Assembly: GCA_965223725.1 (NCBI GenBank)
Contig: CBDCXE010000001.1
Span: forward strand, 321,772-385,771
DNA length: 64,000 nucleotides
Direction of reading: 5' to 3'
DNA from: CBDCXE01 sp965223725 [NCBI: Nitrospinota bacterium]
GTDB lineage: Bacteria > Nitrospinota_A > UBA7883
Part shown: in pieces, positions 45,514 to 53,373 of the stretch
Numbering within the stretch: the stretch's first letter is position 1
Layout of the letters: every line of letters starts with the position of its first letter
The notes under the pieces: model-generated
What the model was told of the DNA's origin: nothing
Database searches by the model: none
What the model saw: the letters and a program-made list of their open reading frames with translations, nothing else
Program-made: the position numbers and the translations under genes

Positions 45514-46176
45514 TTAGTGCCCTTCCTCCAGAGCGCCGGCTAAATAAACCAATGTAAGTAAAACAAACACCAGCGTTTGCAATATGCTGGTGAAAATTGC
45601 AAATAGAATCATAGGCATAGGCAGAAACAGCGGAACAAGGAAACCGAGCACCAGGATAACCAGATCTTCCCCTTTGATATTGCCGAACAGGCGCACGGCT
45701 AAGGTAATCGGCCGTGCCAGGTGAGATAATATCTCGATCGGAAACATCAGCGGCATCAGCCACCAGACCGGCCCCAAGAACTGTTTCAAATATTTAAACC
45801 CATGCGTGTAAAAACCCATGAATTGATATAAAAGAAATACCATCAGCGCCATGGCCAGATTGGTATTGATATTAGCTGTGGGCGATACGCAACCAGGCAG
45901 CAAACCCAGCAGGTTGGCGCAAAGGATGAAAAATGCCAGCGTCGCCACAAAAGGAAAAAACTTTCTGCCTTTTTTGCCCAGGATAGTATCGACAAACTGC
46001 GCGATCTCGTAAACGATCAGTTCAACCGTATTCTGGGCGCCAGCCGGCACCATCTTCAGCCCACCGCGTAACGCGATGGCCAATATAAAAAAGCCAGCCA
46101 TTATCAGCCACGTGTATGTCACATGCGGGTGATGTTCCAGCCCAGGGATTACCAAATAATTTATAGGTTCTTTCAT
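45514..46176 (-). CDS. atpB: ATP synthase F0 subunit a
   Basis: This is the stator subunit that forms the proton half-channels, 220 residues with about six membrane helices. The essential Arg is in HLARPITLAVRLFGN, and the final helix contains FAIFTSILQTLVFVLLTLVY. It lies between the atpI-like gene and atpE. The F1 genes are elsewhere. Confidence 0.97.
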   Translation of the reverse strand: MKEPINYLVIPGLEHHPHVTYTWLIMAGFFILAIALRGGLKMVPAGAQNTVELIVYEIAQFVDTILGKKGRKFFPFVATLAFFILCANLLGLLPGCVSPTANINTNLAMALMVFLLYQFMGFYTHGFKYLKQFLGPVWWLMPLMFPIEILSHLARPITLAVRLFGNIKGEDLVILVLGFLVPLFLPMPMILFAIFTSILQTLVFVLLTLVYLAGALEEGH

Positions 46177-46189
46177 AATCTATTAATTT

Positions 46190-46591
46190 CTATTCTGTGT
46201 GAAAAGCTCCGGCCCTGTTGAAATTCAAAAGGTACGTTACAAATATGGATATAACGCCAAGCGATAATCCACCAATCAAGGCAGGGATATGAACCCAGCC
46301 GAAATGTATGAATACAGCAACCACGATCGCCATGACAGTAAGCCTTGCATAAAACGAAATGGCAGTGGCGAATTTTGCCACCGAAGGTTCTATACCAGGA
46401 TGCAGAACTTTAATAATAGATTTTTGAAGCAGGGCCAGGTTGGTCAATGCCATCGCGCCACCCAACGCCAAAGAGAACGTGATAGCAAACTGACCATATA
46501 AGCCAGCAATCACCAGCGCCACAACGAATATCAACGTTGCGCTTTTCCAGAGCTGACCACTGCCATAAGTCTTATAATCAATATCAGTCAT
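46190..46591 (-). CDS. atpI: ATP synthase subunit I-like protein (AtpI/AtpR)
   Basis: The protein has 133 residues and four membrane helices (FVVALVIAGLYGQF; FSLALGGAMALTNLALL; FYARLTVMAIVVAVFI; LIGGLSLGVISIFVTYLL), the ATP-synthase-I pattern. Members help assemble the c ring. It sits in the usual place between atpZ and atpB. Confidence 0.88.
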   Translation of the reverse strand: MTDIDYKTYGSGQLWKSATLIFVVALVIAGLYGQFAITFSLALGGAMALTNLALLQKSIIKVLHPGIEPSVAKFATAISFYARLTVMAIVVAVFIHFGWVHIPALIGGLSLGVISIFVTYLLNFNRAGAFHTE

Positions 46592-46600
46592 TTCAATATT

Positions 46601-46897
46601 TCAATAATCATCGTCCTCATCGGAGTATGCCTCGCCTTCAGGATAATCCCCAGGGGCCACTCCCATGTTCTTTTTTGCGACCTTGTATATATTCATGAAA
46701 CCGGCGGCAATCCCCAAAAAGAGAAAAACCAGCATCATCCAGGGCGCAGTGTCTAACCATCTGTCCAGCATAACCCCCACGGCCACCCCGATAATTATCG
46801 AGACCACAAGCTGAACGCCTATCGACCCCAGGATATATAGATTTCTATACGCTTCGAACCGTTTTCGCCCTTCGCTATCATCTTCTGGCGGCAACAT
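46601..46897 (-). CDS. atpZ: AtpZ/AtpI-family protein
   Basis: The protein has 98 residues and two membrane helices (LGSIGVQLVVSIIIGVAVG, MMLVFLFLGIAAGFMNIY), with a hydrophilic start and an acidic C-terminal tail. This is the AtpZ pattern; with AtpI it is linked to F0 assembly or magnesium uptake. It is the first gene of the F0 operon, with a promoter about 60 bases upstream. Confidence 0.9.
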   Translation of the reverse strand: MLPPEDDSEGRKRFEAYRNLYILGSIGVQLVVSIIIGVAVGVMLDRWLDTAPWMMLVFLFLGIAAGFMNIYKVAKKNMGVAPGDYPEGEAYSDEDDDY

Positions 46898-46957
46898 TGT
46901 CTCTCCGGCGCCGAGCGCTGTAATTATGCTTCACAGATATCTACATATAAGCAGTGA

Positions 46958-46986
46958 ATGCTAGCAAGCGCGCCCTTGCCTGTCAA
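46958..46986 (-). promoter_or_regulatory. Sigma-70 promoter of the F0 operon
   Basis: On the minus strand a perfect TTGACA (46986-46981) is followed by a 17-base spacer and TAGCAT (46963-46958). Transcription should begin near 46951, giving a leader of about 50 bases before atpZ. Confidence 0.65.
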
Positions 46987-47114
46987 GGCTTTTTCCAGAT
47001 TACCTGTTGAGTTCGTATTGCGTTGGATTACAGCTGATACAACAATGCGAAAACTTTATTTTGGTGATGCAAAACGTTGATCAAATGTTTGGTTTGTTAT
47101 TATCGCTTTGCGGC

Positions 47115-47876
47115 CTAATACCATGTCCAGCCGCCACCAAGCACTTGCGCCACCCTCATATACCATACAAGGGTCTTGCCCGAAGCGTTATGCCGCCAAA
47201 GGATGTCAGCTTTGCCATCACCGTTCAAGTCGCCAGCGCCTGCCGTGGTCCAGGCATTATTGAGATGATGTGATGTCAGGCTTTGGCTTATCAACTGCCT
47301 GCCTCTCATATATCTGATAAAGGTCATTCCCGACGCTTTATGGCGCCACAAGATGTCGGCATACCGGTCTCCATTGAAATCAGCGACACCACCCATGATC
47401 CAGCCGTTATTCATATGATGGGATGTCAAGCCCTGGGCGATCATCTGCCGCCCTTTCATAAATCTAATAAAGGTCTGCCCAGAAGTTTTATGCCTCCACA
47501 ACATGTCTGCATAATTATCGCCGTTAAAATCTCCAACGCCAGCCAGGCTCCAGCCGTTATGTAGATGATGTGATGTCCAACCTCCACCTATCGCTTGTGC
47601 GCCATTCATATACATGATCAATGTCTGACCAGAAGCAACATGCCGCCACAGGATGTCCCCTCGCCTGTCTTTATTGAAATCGCCCACACCACCCGCGCTC
47701 CATCCGTTATGCAAATGACGTGAAGTCAGGCGTTGCGCGGCCACTTGCGCGCCTCTCATGAACCATACAACGGTCTTACCAGTATCGATGTGTCGCCATA
47801 AGACATCGGCCTTCCTGTCGCCGTTCATATCGCCGAAGCCGACTATTTTCCATGCTTTGCTGAGGTTATGGAGTTT
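47115..47876 (-). repeat. Five-unit divergent FG-GAP-like coding repeat
   Basis: The units have 50 codons, like the other cassettes, but belong to a separate sequence class. A half unit (HNLSKAWKIVGFG) precedes the first full unit, and the final unit lacks exactly that half. This suggests the ring is closed by pairing the two ends. Confidence 0.8.
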
Positions 47877-49436
47877 CTGCTCAAACGCGCCTTTGTCGCA
47901 TCCTGCCCCCTGTGGGCGCGCAACGCCGCGCTGATCCGTGGCGTTGACGCATGACCCTGTATCAATAGCCGGCGAACCGGTGAGTAAAGCATGGGTTTTT
48001 ATAGGGCCACCGTTATAAGCAAGCGGACCAAGGAGTGGATTTGCGCCCTGCCTGTCCCCGGTGGATGTAAACTGACACGAAGAAGCGCTCTCCAGGTTGT
48101 AACCACTGGATATAGTAGAACCACTAATTGTTTGGCAATCAGAGCCGCTTAACTGCTTTGCCACAATAGTATTGGAAAATGTGGCAGTCCCTGAGTTGTA
48201 AACGCCTCCACCTAAATAGGATGGAGTCGAATTGCTTGTAATTGTTGAGCTATTGATTGTAAAAGTTCCATAGTCTACATATATTCCGCCGCCATTGTCC
48301 GTTGCGCTATTTCCGCTGATGGTGGCATTGTTGATTGTGAGCGTGCCATCACTATAGATACCGCCACCGACAGGTGAGTAACCTCCAGAGGCGGTATTAT
48401 CGCTGATAGTGGAACCAGTAATAGTCAGTGTATCGGAGTTATAGATACCTCCTCCATCATCTGAAGATTTGTTGCCGCTTATCGTTGATTCAACGATAGC
48501 AAGCGCGCCATAATTATCTACTCCACCGCCATCGTCTGAGGAAGTATTGTCTCTGATAATAGAATTGGTAATCGAAGAATCAGAACTCCATCCAAACGCT
48601 ATGCCACCACCATCATATGAAGCTGTATTATTATTAATAATTGAGCTGACGATGTTTATGGCGCCATTATAGTCCCTTAGGCCACCACCATCACCTGAAG
48701 ATGTATTGCCGCTGATAATAGATTTTGTAATTGTGGCCGTGGCATAATAGTTATAGATACCTCCACCATCGTCTTTAGATTTGTTGCCGCTGATGATCGA
48801 ATTATTGACAGAGAGGATACCAGAGTTATAAATACCACCTCCATCATCACCCCAAGTGGTCGTTACGTTGCCGCTGATTGTGACATTAGTAACTGTAAGC
48901 GTGCCTGAGTTCCATATTCCTCCACCAGCGGATCCAACATTGCCGTTGCGAATAGTTGCGTTGGAAATGGAAACAACTGCCGGACTTTTTACATAAAATA
49001 CTCGATCCAAACTTCCCCCGTCAATAAATGTAGAGCCTTTACCGGTTCCCAATATGGTGACGCTGTCAGTAATATCGAAATCGCCCGTTTCACTAAAATC
49101 TTCACCAGTCCCAGGTCGGGTGATTGTGAAGACACCGGCTGGGATGTTTATCTGGTCGGCCCCTGCATTGCCATTTGCGGCGATGATGGCCTCCCGCAAG
49201 GAGCAGTGGGCATTACACGCTCCATCCGCTGTATCCGCGGTGGTGGTGACACTATAAGTCAAAGCGACTGCAGGTTGAGGCGATGTCATAATGGCCAGCG
49301 CCGATACGATTAGAAAAGTGCAACCCCGACTCATTATGTACAATGCACGGAGCATATATCCAGCATGTTGCTTACCCAAGCCGGTCCGGGTAAATGACGG
49401 AGCAATCGTCACGCCTGAGCTTTTCATTTCTTGCAT
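47115..49436 (-). CDS. Secreted CSLREA / beta-helix protein with divergent FG-GAP repeats
   Basis: The protein has 773 residues. AAGGAG seven bases before ATG 49436 fixes the start. An unusually long n-region leads to the hydrophobic core CTFLIVSALAIM. A CSLREA domain (CSLREAIIAANGN), a beta-helix with short DDGGGIYN turns (about 135-430) and a choice-of-anchor-Q-like segment (YNGGPIKTHALLTGSPAID) follow. The tail differs from the other paralogues: five 50-residue units with LWRHxxSGxT in place of LWRYKPDGRT. It begins with the second half of a unit and ends with the first half of one. Role unknown; surface or secreted. Confidence 0.83.
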   Translation of the reverse strand: MQEMKSSGVTIAPSFTRTGLGKQHAGYMLRALYIMSRGCTFLIVSALAIMTSPQPAVALTYSVTTTADTADGACNAHCSLREAIIAANGNAGADQINIPAGVFTITRPGTGEDFSETGDFDITDSVTILGTGKGSTFIDGGSLDRVFYVKSPAVVSISNATIRNGNVGSAGGGIWNSGTLTVTNVTISGNVTTTWGDDGGGIYNSGILSVNNSIISGNKSKDDGGGIYNYYATATITKSIISGNTSSGDGGGLRDYNGAINIVSSIINNNTASYDGGGIAFGWSSDSSITNSIIRDNTSSDDGGGVDNYGALAIVESTISGNKSSDDGGGIYNSDTLTITGSTISDNTASGGYSPVGGGIYSDGTLTINNATISGNSATDNGGGIYVDYGTFTINSSTITSNSTPSYLGGGVYNSGTATFSNTIVAKQLSGSDCQTISGSTISSGYNLESASSCQFTSTGDRQGANPLLGPLAYNGGPIKTHALLTGSPAIDTGSCVNATDQRGVARPQGAGCDKGAFEQKLHNLSKAWKIVGFGDMNGDRKADVLWRHIDTGKTVVWFMRGAQVAAQRLTSRHLHNGWSAGGVGDFNKDRRGDILWRHVASGQTLIMYMNGAQAIGGGWTSHHLHNGWSLAGVGDFNGDNYADMLWRHKTSGQTFIRFMKGRQMIAQGLTSHHMNNGWIMGGVADFNGDRYADILWRHKASGMTFIRYMRGRQLISQSLTSHHLNNAWTTAGAGDLNGDGKADILWRHNASGKTLVWYMRVAQVLGGGWTWY

Positions 49437-49500
49437 TACTGTTCTCCTTATTTACATCATTGTCTTATTATTTAGTTTGAGCTACCGTTGCCTTTTGTCT

Positions 49501-50070
49501 CTAAATTTTCTCTTTGCGCAAAAAAACTGCCTTGTCGAGATTTGCGAAGAATTCTTCATAGAACTTGTCCGGCTGGAGGTATCTTACCTTGTCGGCTTGG
49601 CTGAGATTCATAGTGAATCCTTCGGTTTTCCCCAGGTCGGTGTTTACTCGCACTCGTGTCAAACCTTTGCCCCACTGTTCCATCGTCAGCGTTGCTTCCT
49701 GAGGTATAAATGACTTGCTCTTCTCACTGGTAATGATGCTGGTGCTTCGCGTGGTGGTGACCGATATTTTCTTGATCCCGACCAGATGGCCTGTTTCCAG
49801 GTTGGTCTCTGCGATGGTGAAACCCATATCCTGGAGAACATCCATGGCGGCGCGGAATGTCATCTTATAATCCCCGCCGATTTCCTTCACCTGGGTGGCG
49901 CGTGTTTGCAATGCGCTCTCATCCGCTTCAGGATCGATTTCCGATTTCGGTTTTGTCGCTTCATGCTGCATAGCCCCCACTCCTGCGGCGACCACATATG
50001 GCGCCGCCATACAGCCAGGCAAATATATTATTGATATTATTAATACACAGAGATAAGTTAATTGCTTCAT
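49501..50070 (-). CDS. DUF3568-like lipoprotein
   Basis: The protein has 189 residues. A signal peptide ends in a lipobox (IIYLPGCMAAP). The mature part has a folded region FRAAMDVLQDMGFTIAETNLETGHLVGIKK, typical of small envelope lipoproteins of the DUF3568 type. The family call is tentative. It closes a small minus-strand envelope cluster with a BamE-like protein and a two-helix membrane protein. Confidence 0.7.
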   Translation of the reverse strand: MKQLTYLCVLIISIIYLPGCMAAPYVVAAGVGAMQHEATKPKSEIDPEADESALQTRATQVKEIGGDYKMTFRAAMDVLQDMGFTIAETNLETGHLVGIKKISVTTTRSTSIITSEKSKSFIPQEATLTMEQWGKGLTRVRVNTDLGKTEGFTMNLSQADKVRYLQPDKFYEEFFANLDKAVFLRKEKI

Positions 50071-50086
50071 TCTTTATATCCTTATT

Positions 50087-50611
50087 TCAGAATTTGCTCA
50101 TATGATAAGAAACATCCTTCACCATGGATCTGCCATCAAATTTAATGACAACTGTCAAAGTTTTCTTGCTTGTCGTTCTTTTCGTTTTTGTAGCTTCTTG
50201 CGTGTTTACTTTAGTTTTTTCTTTCGTGTTTTCCTCACCTTGCGAAGAACCGAAGCCCCCTAACGCTCCTCCAAGCGCTCCAAATACACTACCGATGAGT
50301 CCGCCGCCCACACTAAAACCGGACTCTTTATTTTTCGTATTGCCCTCTGTGTTTACCTCCGTGTTTCTTTCAGTTCCACTTTCAACTTCGTCTACTGAGG
50401 ATACCTTGTCGTAGATCCATGTTTCACTTCCATCCCTGTCTTTGGATGCAATGTTGGGGGAGCCAATCGCCTGGGCTACTTCTCCCTGGCTCATACCTTT
50501 TTTTACACGGGATTGGACTAGCCCAAGAGTGAGTTCTTCAGCAAATAGTTTTTCTGCACCGACCAGAACCAAGAAGGCGGATAAGAAAATAAATGTCAGT
50601 TTGCTCTTCAT
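50087..50611 (-). CDS. BamE/SmpA-like exported protein
   Basis: The protein has 174 residues from ATG 50611, chosen because GAAAGG lies eight bases before it and it starts a good signal peptide (LTFIFLSAFLVLVGAEKLFA). The frame is open to an ATG at 50686 that overlaps the previous stop, but that start would bury the signal. A SmpA/OmlA-like fold follows (VQSRVKKGMSQGEVAQAIGSP, GSETWIYDK), then a Gly-rich stretch (about 105-125) inside Thr/Asn/Lys/Glu-rich low-complexity sequence. It is not the normal BamE lipoprotein because no lipobox is visible. Confidence 0.7.
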   Translation of the reverse strand: MKSKLTFIFLSAFLVLVGAEKLFAEELTLGLVQSRVKKGMSQGEVAQAIGSPNIASKDRDGSETWIYDKVSSVDEVESGTERNTEVNTEGNTKNKESGFSVGGGLIGSVFGALGGALGGFGSSQGEENTKEKTKVNTQEATKTKRTTSKKTLTVVIKFDGRSMVKDVSYHMSKF

Positions 50612-50685
50612 AAAATATGCCTTTCGTAAATTAGAATGAGAATCGACGTTTTTTCTGTTAAACCGGTCGAAGTTTGAACTTTTCA

Positions 50686-50979
50686 TTATTTAGACTCTTG
50701 TAGTGGGGAATTGTTTTGAGAGCTTTGTCGTGTGTTAGCTTCGATGGCGAATAGAACACCAACTATTTCGCCGAAGGCGATTATGCACAATGCGGCCAGA
50801 GAAAATAACAGACCACCCACAATTTCCCAAAAGTCCCCAGGCCCGAAACTGTGCTTTGGGAGTGATGGTTCGATGACCCCAGCGCCAAAAACAAATACAA
50901 TGCCAGCAAAAACACCAATCCAGCCAAATGCTTTAAGCAATTTCCCAACAAAAGGCAACACTGAATAACCCTCACTCAT
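50686..50979 (-). CDS. Small two-helix membrane protein
   Basis: The protein has 97 residues and two hydrophobic helices (FGWIGVFAGIVFVFGAGVI and IVGGLLFSLAALCIIAFGEIVG) separated by a short Pro/His loop. AGGAG precedes the ATG. No family is recognised. It lies just downstream of the gene split by the IS3 element and may belong to the same former transcript. Confidence 0.65.
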   Translation of the reverse strand: MSEGYSVLPFVGKLLKAFGWIGVFAGIVFVFGAGVIEPSLPKHSFGPGDFWEIVGGLLFSLAALCIIAFGEIVGVLFAIEANTRQSSQNNSPLQESK

Positions 50980-51071
50980 TCTCTTTCTCCTCTTGTATCT
51001 TGAATGTGAAATTTAAAGGCTGGAAAGCCGCCGCTATTTCCAACATCTAAAAATAGTCTTGAAGCTGTATT

Positions 51072-51168
51072 TCATGCTGATTTGAAACTCTCAGATGGTG
51101 CTACGGTTGGCTGGAAGCCACAAAAAATGACCAAGAACATGATGATTCCCACTAATGAAACTACCGAT
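51072..51168 (-). pseudogene. 3' fragment of a small membrane-protein gene cut by the IS3 element
   Basis: Reading away from the left end of the IS on the minus strand, a frame encodes VVSLVGIIMFLVIFCGF, a membrane helix, then a short tail and stop at 51072. It has no start of its own. The matching 5' part lies beyond the right end of the IS at 52399-52524. Confidence 0.55.
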
Positions 51169-51249
51169 TGACCTCTTCCCTTTAAATTGATCCATTGATA
51201 ATGCGAGTAATCGGTTAAATTAACCTTGTAACAAAGTGGAGATTTACTG

Positions 51250-51516
51250 ATGAGGAAGTCGAAGTTCACCGACCAGCAGATAGCTTTCGCCTTGCAACAG
51301 GCCGAGACGGGGACACCTGTGGCCGAGGTGGTTCGTAAGATGGGTATCTGCGAGCAGACGTTTTATCGCTGGAAGAAGATCTATGCCGGTCTCGGCCCAG
51401 CTGAAGTTCGCAGGCTCCGCCAGCTTGAAGAAGAGAATGGCCGCCTGAAGAAGCTGGTGGCGGATCTGTCGCTCGACAAGTCGATGCTGCAGGATGCTCT
51501 CAGAAAAAAGTTTTAA
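51250..51516 (+). CDS. IS3-family transposase OrfA
   Basis: The protein has 88 residues. An N-terminal helix-turn-helix (FTDQQIAFALQQ, EVVRKMGICEQTFYRWKK) binds the IS ends. A C-terminal leucine zipper (LRQLEEENGRLKKLVADLSL) allows dimers. The frame ends just after the A6G slippery site, where a -1 shift leads into OrfB. Confidence 0.93.
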   Translation: MRKSKFTDQQIAFALQQAETGTPVAEVVRKMGICEQTFYRWKKIYAGLGPAEVRRLRQLEEENGRLKKLVADLSLDKSMLQDALRKKF

Positions 51517-51539
51517 GGCCTGGTCAGCAGCGTCAACTG

Positions 51540-52370
51540 GTGCAGGAGATGAAGGATACGTATCGAGCGCCCGAACGCCATATATGCAAAGCGTTTGAGT
51601 TTGCTCGCTCGACGATCCGGTACCAATCGGTTGCTCCTGACCAGGCCGTGTTACGAGCTCGTATTTGTCAGTTGGCGGCAGACCGTCCTCGATACGGTTA
51701 CCAGCGAATATATACCCTGCTTCGTCGGGAAGGTTGGAAGGTGAACCACAAACGTGTGTTGCGTTTGTACCGCCTTGAAGGGCTTGGCTTGCGCATGCGG
51801 CGCCCGAAGCGTCACGTGTCGGCCAGGAGTCGCGGAGCCCGTGAAGTGGCGACCGAGCTTAATGAGAGCTGGAGCATGGATTTCGTGACCGACGCTCTGT
51901 TTGATGGCCGCCGGTTTCGGGCTTTGACGATAGTCGATAATTTTAGTCGGGAGAGCCTTGGGATGTTGGTTGACAAGAAGGTTACCGGTGAGATGGTTTC
52001 ATCATTTTTGACGCAGCTTGTTTATATACGTAGCGCGCCTAAAAGTATTCGGGTGGATAACGGTCCAGAGTTTATTTCGAAGGCGTTGGACAAGTGGGCG
52101 TATGAGCGGAAGGTAGAGTTGGATTTTTCGAGGCCCGGCAAGCCCACGGATAACGCTTTCATAGAGTCATTCAACGGAAGTTTTCGGGATGAATGTTTGA
52201 ACACACATTGGTTCTTGTCAATGGAGGATGCCAGGAGTAAGATCGAGACGTGGCGAAAAGATTATAATGAATTTCGCCCGCACTCGGCATTAGGTAATAA
52301 AACGCCGAAAGAATTTGCGTTGGCTGCCACGGAAAAACAGCCAGCCATTGAAGCCCGAAAAGTCGCATAA
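51540..52370 (+). CDS. IS3-family transposase OrfB (DDE catalytic part)
   Basis: The open frame has 276 residues in the -1 frame relative to OrfA, and it continues without a stop back to the A6G site. The active product is therefore probably an OrfAB fusion. An HTH_21-like region (RPRYGYQRIYTLLRREGWKVN) precedes an rve integrase core with DDE residues in WSMDFVTD, RVDNGPEF and ESFNGSFRDEC. The GTG at 51540 could also start free OrfB. Confidence 0.92.
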   Translation: MQEMKDTYRAPERHICKAFEFARSTIRYQSVAPDQAVLRARICQLAADRPRYGYQRIYTLLRREGWKVNHKRVLRLYRLEGLGLRMRRPKRHVSARSRGAREVATELNESWSMDFVTDALFDGRRFRALTIVDNFSRESLGMLVDKKVTGEMVSSFLTQLVYIRSAPKSIRVDNGPEFISKALDKWAYERKVELDFSRPGKPTDNAFIESFNGSFRDECLNTHWFLSMEDARSKIETWRKDYNEFRPHSALGNKTPKEFALAATEKQPAIEARKVA

Positions 52371-52398
52371 TGCCGGACCAAAAAATGGGAAGTGGTCA

Positions 52399-52524
52399 TT
52401 CATTAAGAGTAATTAATTCAATTTCATCTGATTTGCTTATAAATCTGCCTAAGTCGCGGAAGGCGAGCATTCTTTTAAATTTGCTTATGCTGTCTATGTT
52501 TGATTTGTCCGATTTATCCTTCAT
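52399..52524 (-). pseudogene. 5' fragment of a gene cut by the IS3 element
   Basis: On the minus strand AAGGGAG lies six bases before ATG 52524. It opens a 42-codon frame (MKDKSDKSNIDSISKFKRML...) that runs exactly to the IS border, where the first IS bases (TGA) stop it. The sequence is charged and matches no known family. Its 3' part with a membrane helix lies on the far side of the IS. The whole gene was probably about 75 codons. Confidence 0.6.
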
Positions 52525-52696
52525 AATCAACTCCCTTATTGTCAGCAAATTGATTGATATTTGCCCTTCACCAAAACGTACTTAAACATATCATAAGCAC
52601 ATAATCGTATCAAGATTTAATTTTAATAAATTTATACGTGTGTACAATTATTGCTACAGAAACAAAAGCACAAACTTGTTCTTCACTATAAAGTTG
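52525..52696. other. AT-rich intergenic DNA right of the IS3 element
   Basis: No gene is visible. It should contain the promoter of the split minus-strand gene; no clear boxes are seen. Confidence 0.4.
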
Positions 52697-52726
52697 TTGA
52701 CAAATATGTGTTTTAAAATGTAGACT
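52697..52726 (+). promoter_or_regulatory. Candidate promoter of the small regulator gene
   Basis: TTGACA (52697-52702), an 18-base spacer and TAGACT (52721-52726) lie about 35 bases before the ATG at 52761. Confidence 0.5.
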
Positions 52727-52760
52727 TTTACTAATTACTTAATAAGGTGCATATACGAAT

Positions 52761-53033
52761 ATGGGAAATATTTTGAAGACTGATCCAAGGTTTACTAGAG
52801 ACCATCTGGAGAGTGAAAAGCCTATTCACATTTCTGCACGTTTATCCGGGTCCATTGCCGTTCTTTGGCAAGAAATGGAAGAGCGGTTTGATATAAGTTC
52901 TTCTGAGCTATTGAGAGAATGCATAAGGTTCAGAGCGGCTGTTGCAGATATGGAATGCAATAATCAAATAGATAACGAAGTCAGGTTGAAGGAATTGATG
53001 GAATTTCTTCAACTGGAAAAACCAAAATGTTAG
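52761..53033 (+). CDS. Small protein with a ribbon-helix-helix-like pattern
   Basis: The protein has 90 residues, with AAGG upstream of the ATG. The middle reads HISARLSGSIAVLWQEMEER then FDISSSELLRECIRFRAAV. The spacing and residues match the beta strand, helix A and helix B of CopG/Arc-type ribbon-helix-helix DNA-binding domains (compare S-x-S-E-L-x-R-E-x-I). This is pattern recognition only. It is followed by a structured leader, a 54-codon gene and a terminator, so it could be the regulator of that unit. Confidence 0.6.
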   Translation: MGNILKTDPRFTRDHLESEKPIHISARLSGSIAVLWQEMEERFDISSSELLRECIRFRAAVADMECNNQIDNEVRLKELMEFLQLEKPKC

Positions 53034-53046
53034 AACTGCTATTCAC

Positions 53047-53144
53047 AAAGGAGGTGATACGGTAATTAATCCTTAACTTCAGGTTAATTCCTGATGGACA
53101 TGTCGCGGGAAAGAGCCCGTGTGTCCAAAACCTGAAGGAAAGGA
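53047..53144 (+). promoter_or_regulatory. Structured leader with mutually exclusive stems
   Basis: A perfect anti-16S site AAAGGAGGTGAT (53047-53058) has no start codon at a usable distance. Then CTTCAGGTT (53077-53085) pairs with AACCTGAAG (53129-53137), enclosing GGACA/TGTCC (53096-53100 with 53122-53126) and CGCGGG/CCCGTG (53104-53109 with 53116-53121) around an AAAGAG loop. TCAGG (53079-53083) can instead pair with CCTGA (53090-53094), so the long stem and the short hairpin compete. The long stem ends at the ribosome site AAGGAAAGG (53136-53144) of the next gene. Confidence 0.5.
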
Positions 53145-53150
53145 AAATTT

Positions 53151-53315
53151 ATGACAAGAAAATTTAACATTGAGAAAAATAATGAAGGCGAAAGAATTCG
53201 CCGATTTGAAGGATTAAATAAATTCAAACCGGCTCCAGGAAAAATCTCAATTAAAATTAATCGTGATGACAGCCTAAAAGAAACGAGCGAAAGTGACCAA
53301 TTGCCAGTGAAATAA
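53151..53315 (+). CDS. Small charged peptide (54 residues)
   Basis: It begins MTRKFNIEKNNEGERIRRFE and continues with a Lys/Pro middle and an acidic end. AAGGAAAGG precedes the ATG by six bases. There is no signal peptide or membrane helix and no family is known. The N-terminal pattern M-x-(R/K)-K-F-x-(I/L)-x-K...E-G-E recurs in the small gene at 61974. An intrinsic terminator follows 27 bases after the stop, so it is the last gene of a short unit with the RHH-like protein. Confidence 0.6.
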   Translation: MTRKFNIEKNNEGERIRRFEGLNKFKPAPGKISIKINRDDSLKETSESDQLPVK

Positions 53316-53342
53316 ATAACAGCTCCATAACAAATATAATAC

Positions 53343-53373
53343 AAAGCCCGGCTTGATCAACCGGGCTTTTTTT
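53343..53373 (+). terminator. Strong intrinsic terminator
   Basis: AAAGCCCGG and CCGGGCTTT form a perfect 9-bp stem with a 9-base loop, followed by a run of seven T. It ends the RHH-like/peptide unit. Confidence 0.92.

Larger units (their letters stand above)
51169..52398 (+). mobile_element. IS3-family insertion sequence (IS407-like)
   Basis: The element has 1230 bases. Imperfect terminal inverted repeats begin TGACCTCTTCCC on the left and, read inward, TGACCACTTCCC on the right, ending TG...CA as in the family. It encodes OrfA and OrfB, joined through a -1 frameshift site AAAAAAG at 51504-51510. Both frames look intact, so it could be active. No matching 3-5 base target duplication is seen in the flanks (left ends CCGAT, right begins TTCAT). 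Confidence 0.9.

Noticed and set aside
49413-49436. MQEMK start shared by the repeat protein and the IS OrfB
   Set aside because: The match is only five residues and the DNA around it differs, so it is coincidence.
51000-51168. Plus-strand reading (EAVFHADLKLSDGATV) left of the IS
   Set aside because: No start codon fits, and the opposite strand offers a clear membrane helix and a matching partner beyond the IS.
51161-52405. Target-site duplication of the IS3 element
   Set aside because: Flanks read CCGAT on the left and TTCAT on the right. No 3-5 base direct repeat could be matched.
52370-52585. Plus-strand frame of 71 codons at the right end of the IS
   Set aside because: It starts within the IS end and lies opposite the 5' fragment of the split gene, which has a far better ribosome site.
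53094-53135. Thirteen-codon Arg-rich leader frame (MDMSRERARVSKT)
   Set aside because: It lacks a ribosome site at a usable distance and sits inside the predicted stem. Possible attenuation peptide, but support is too thin.
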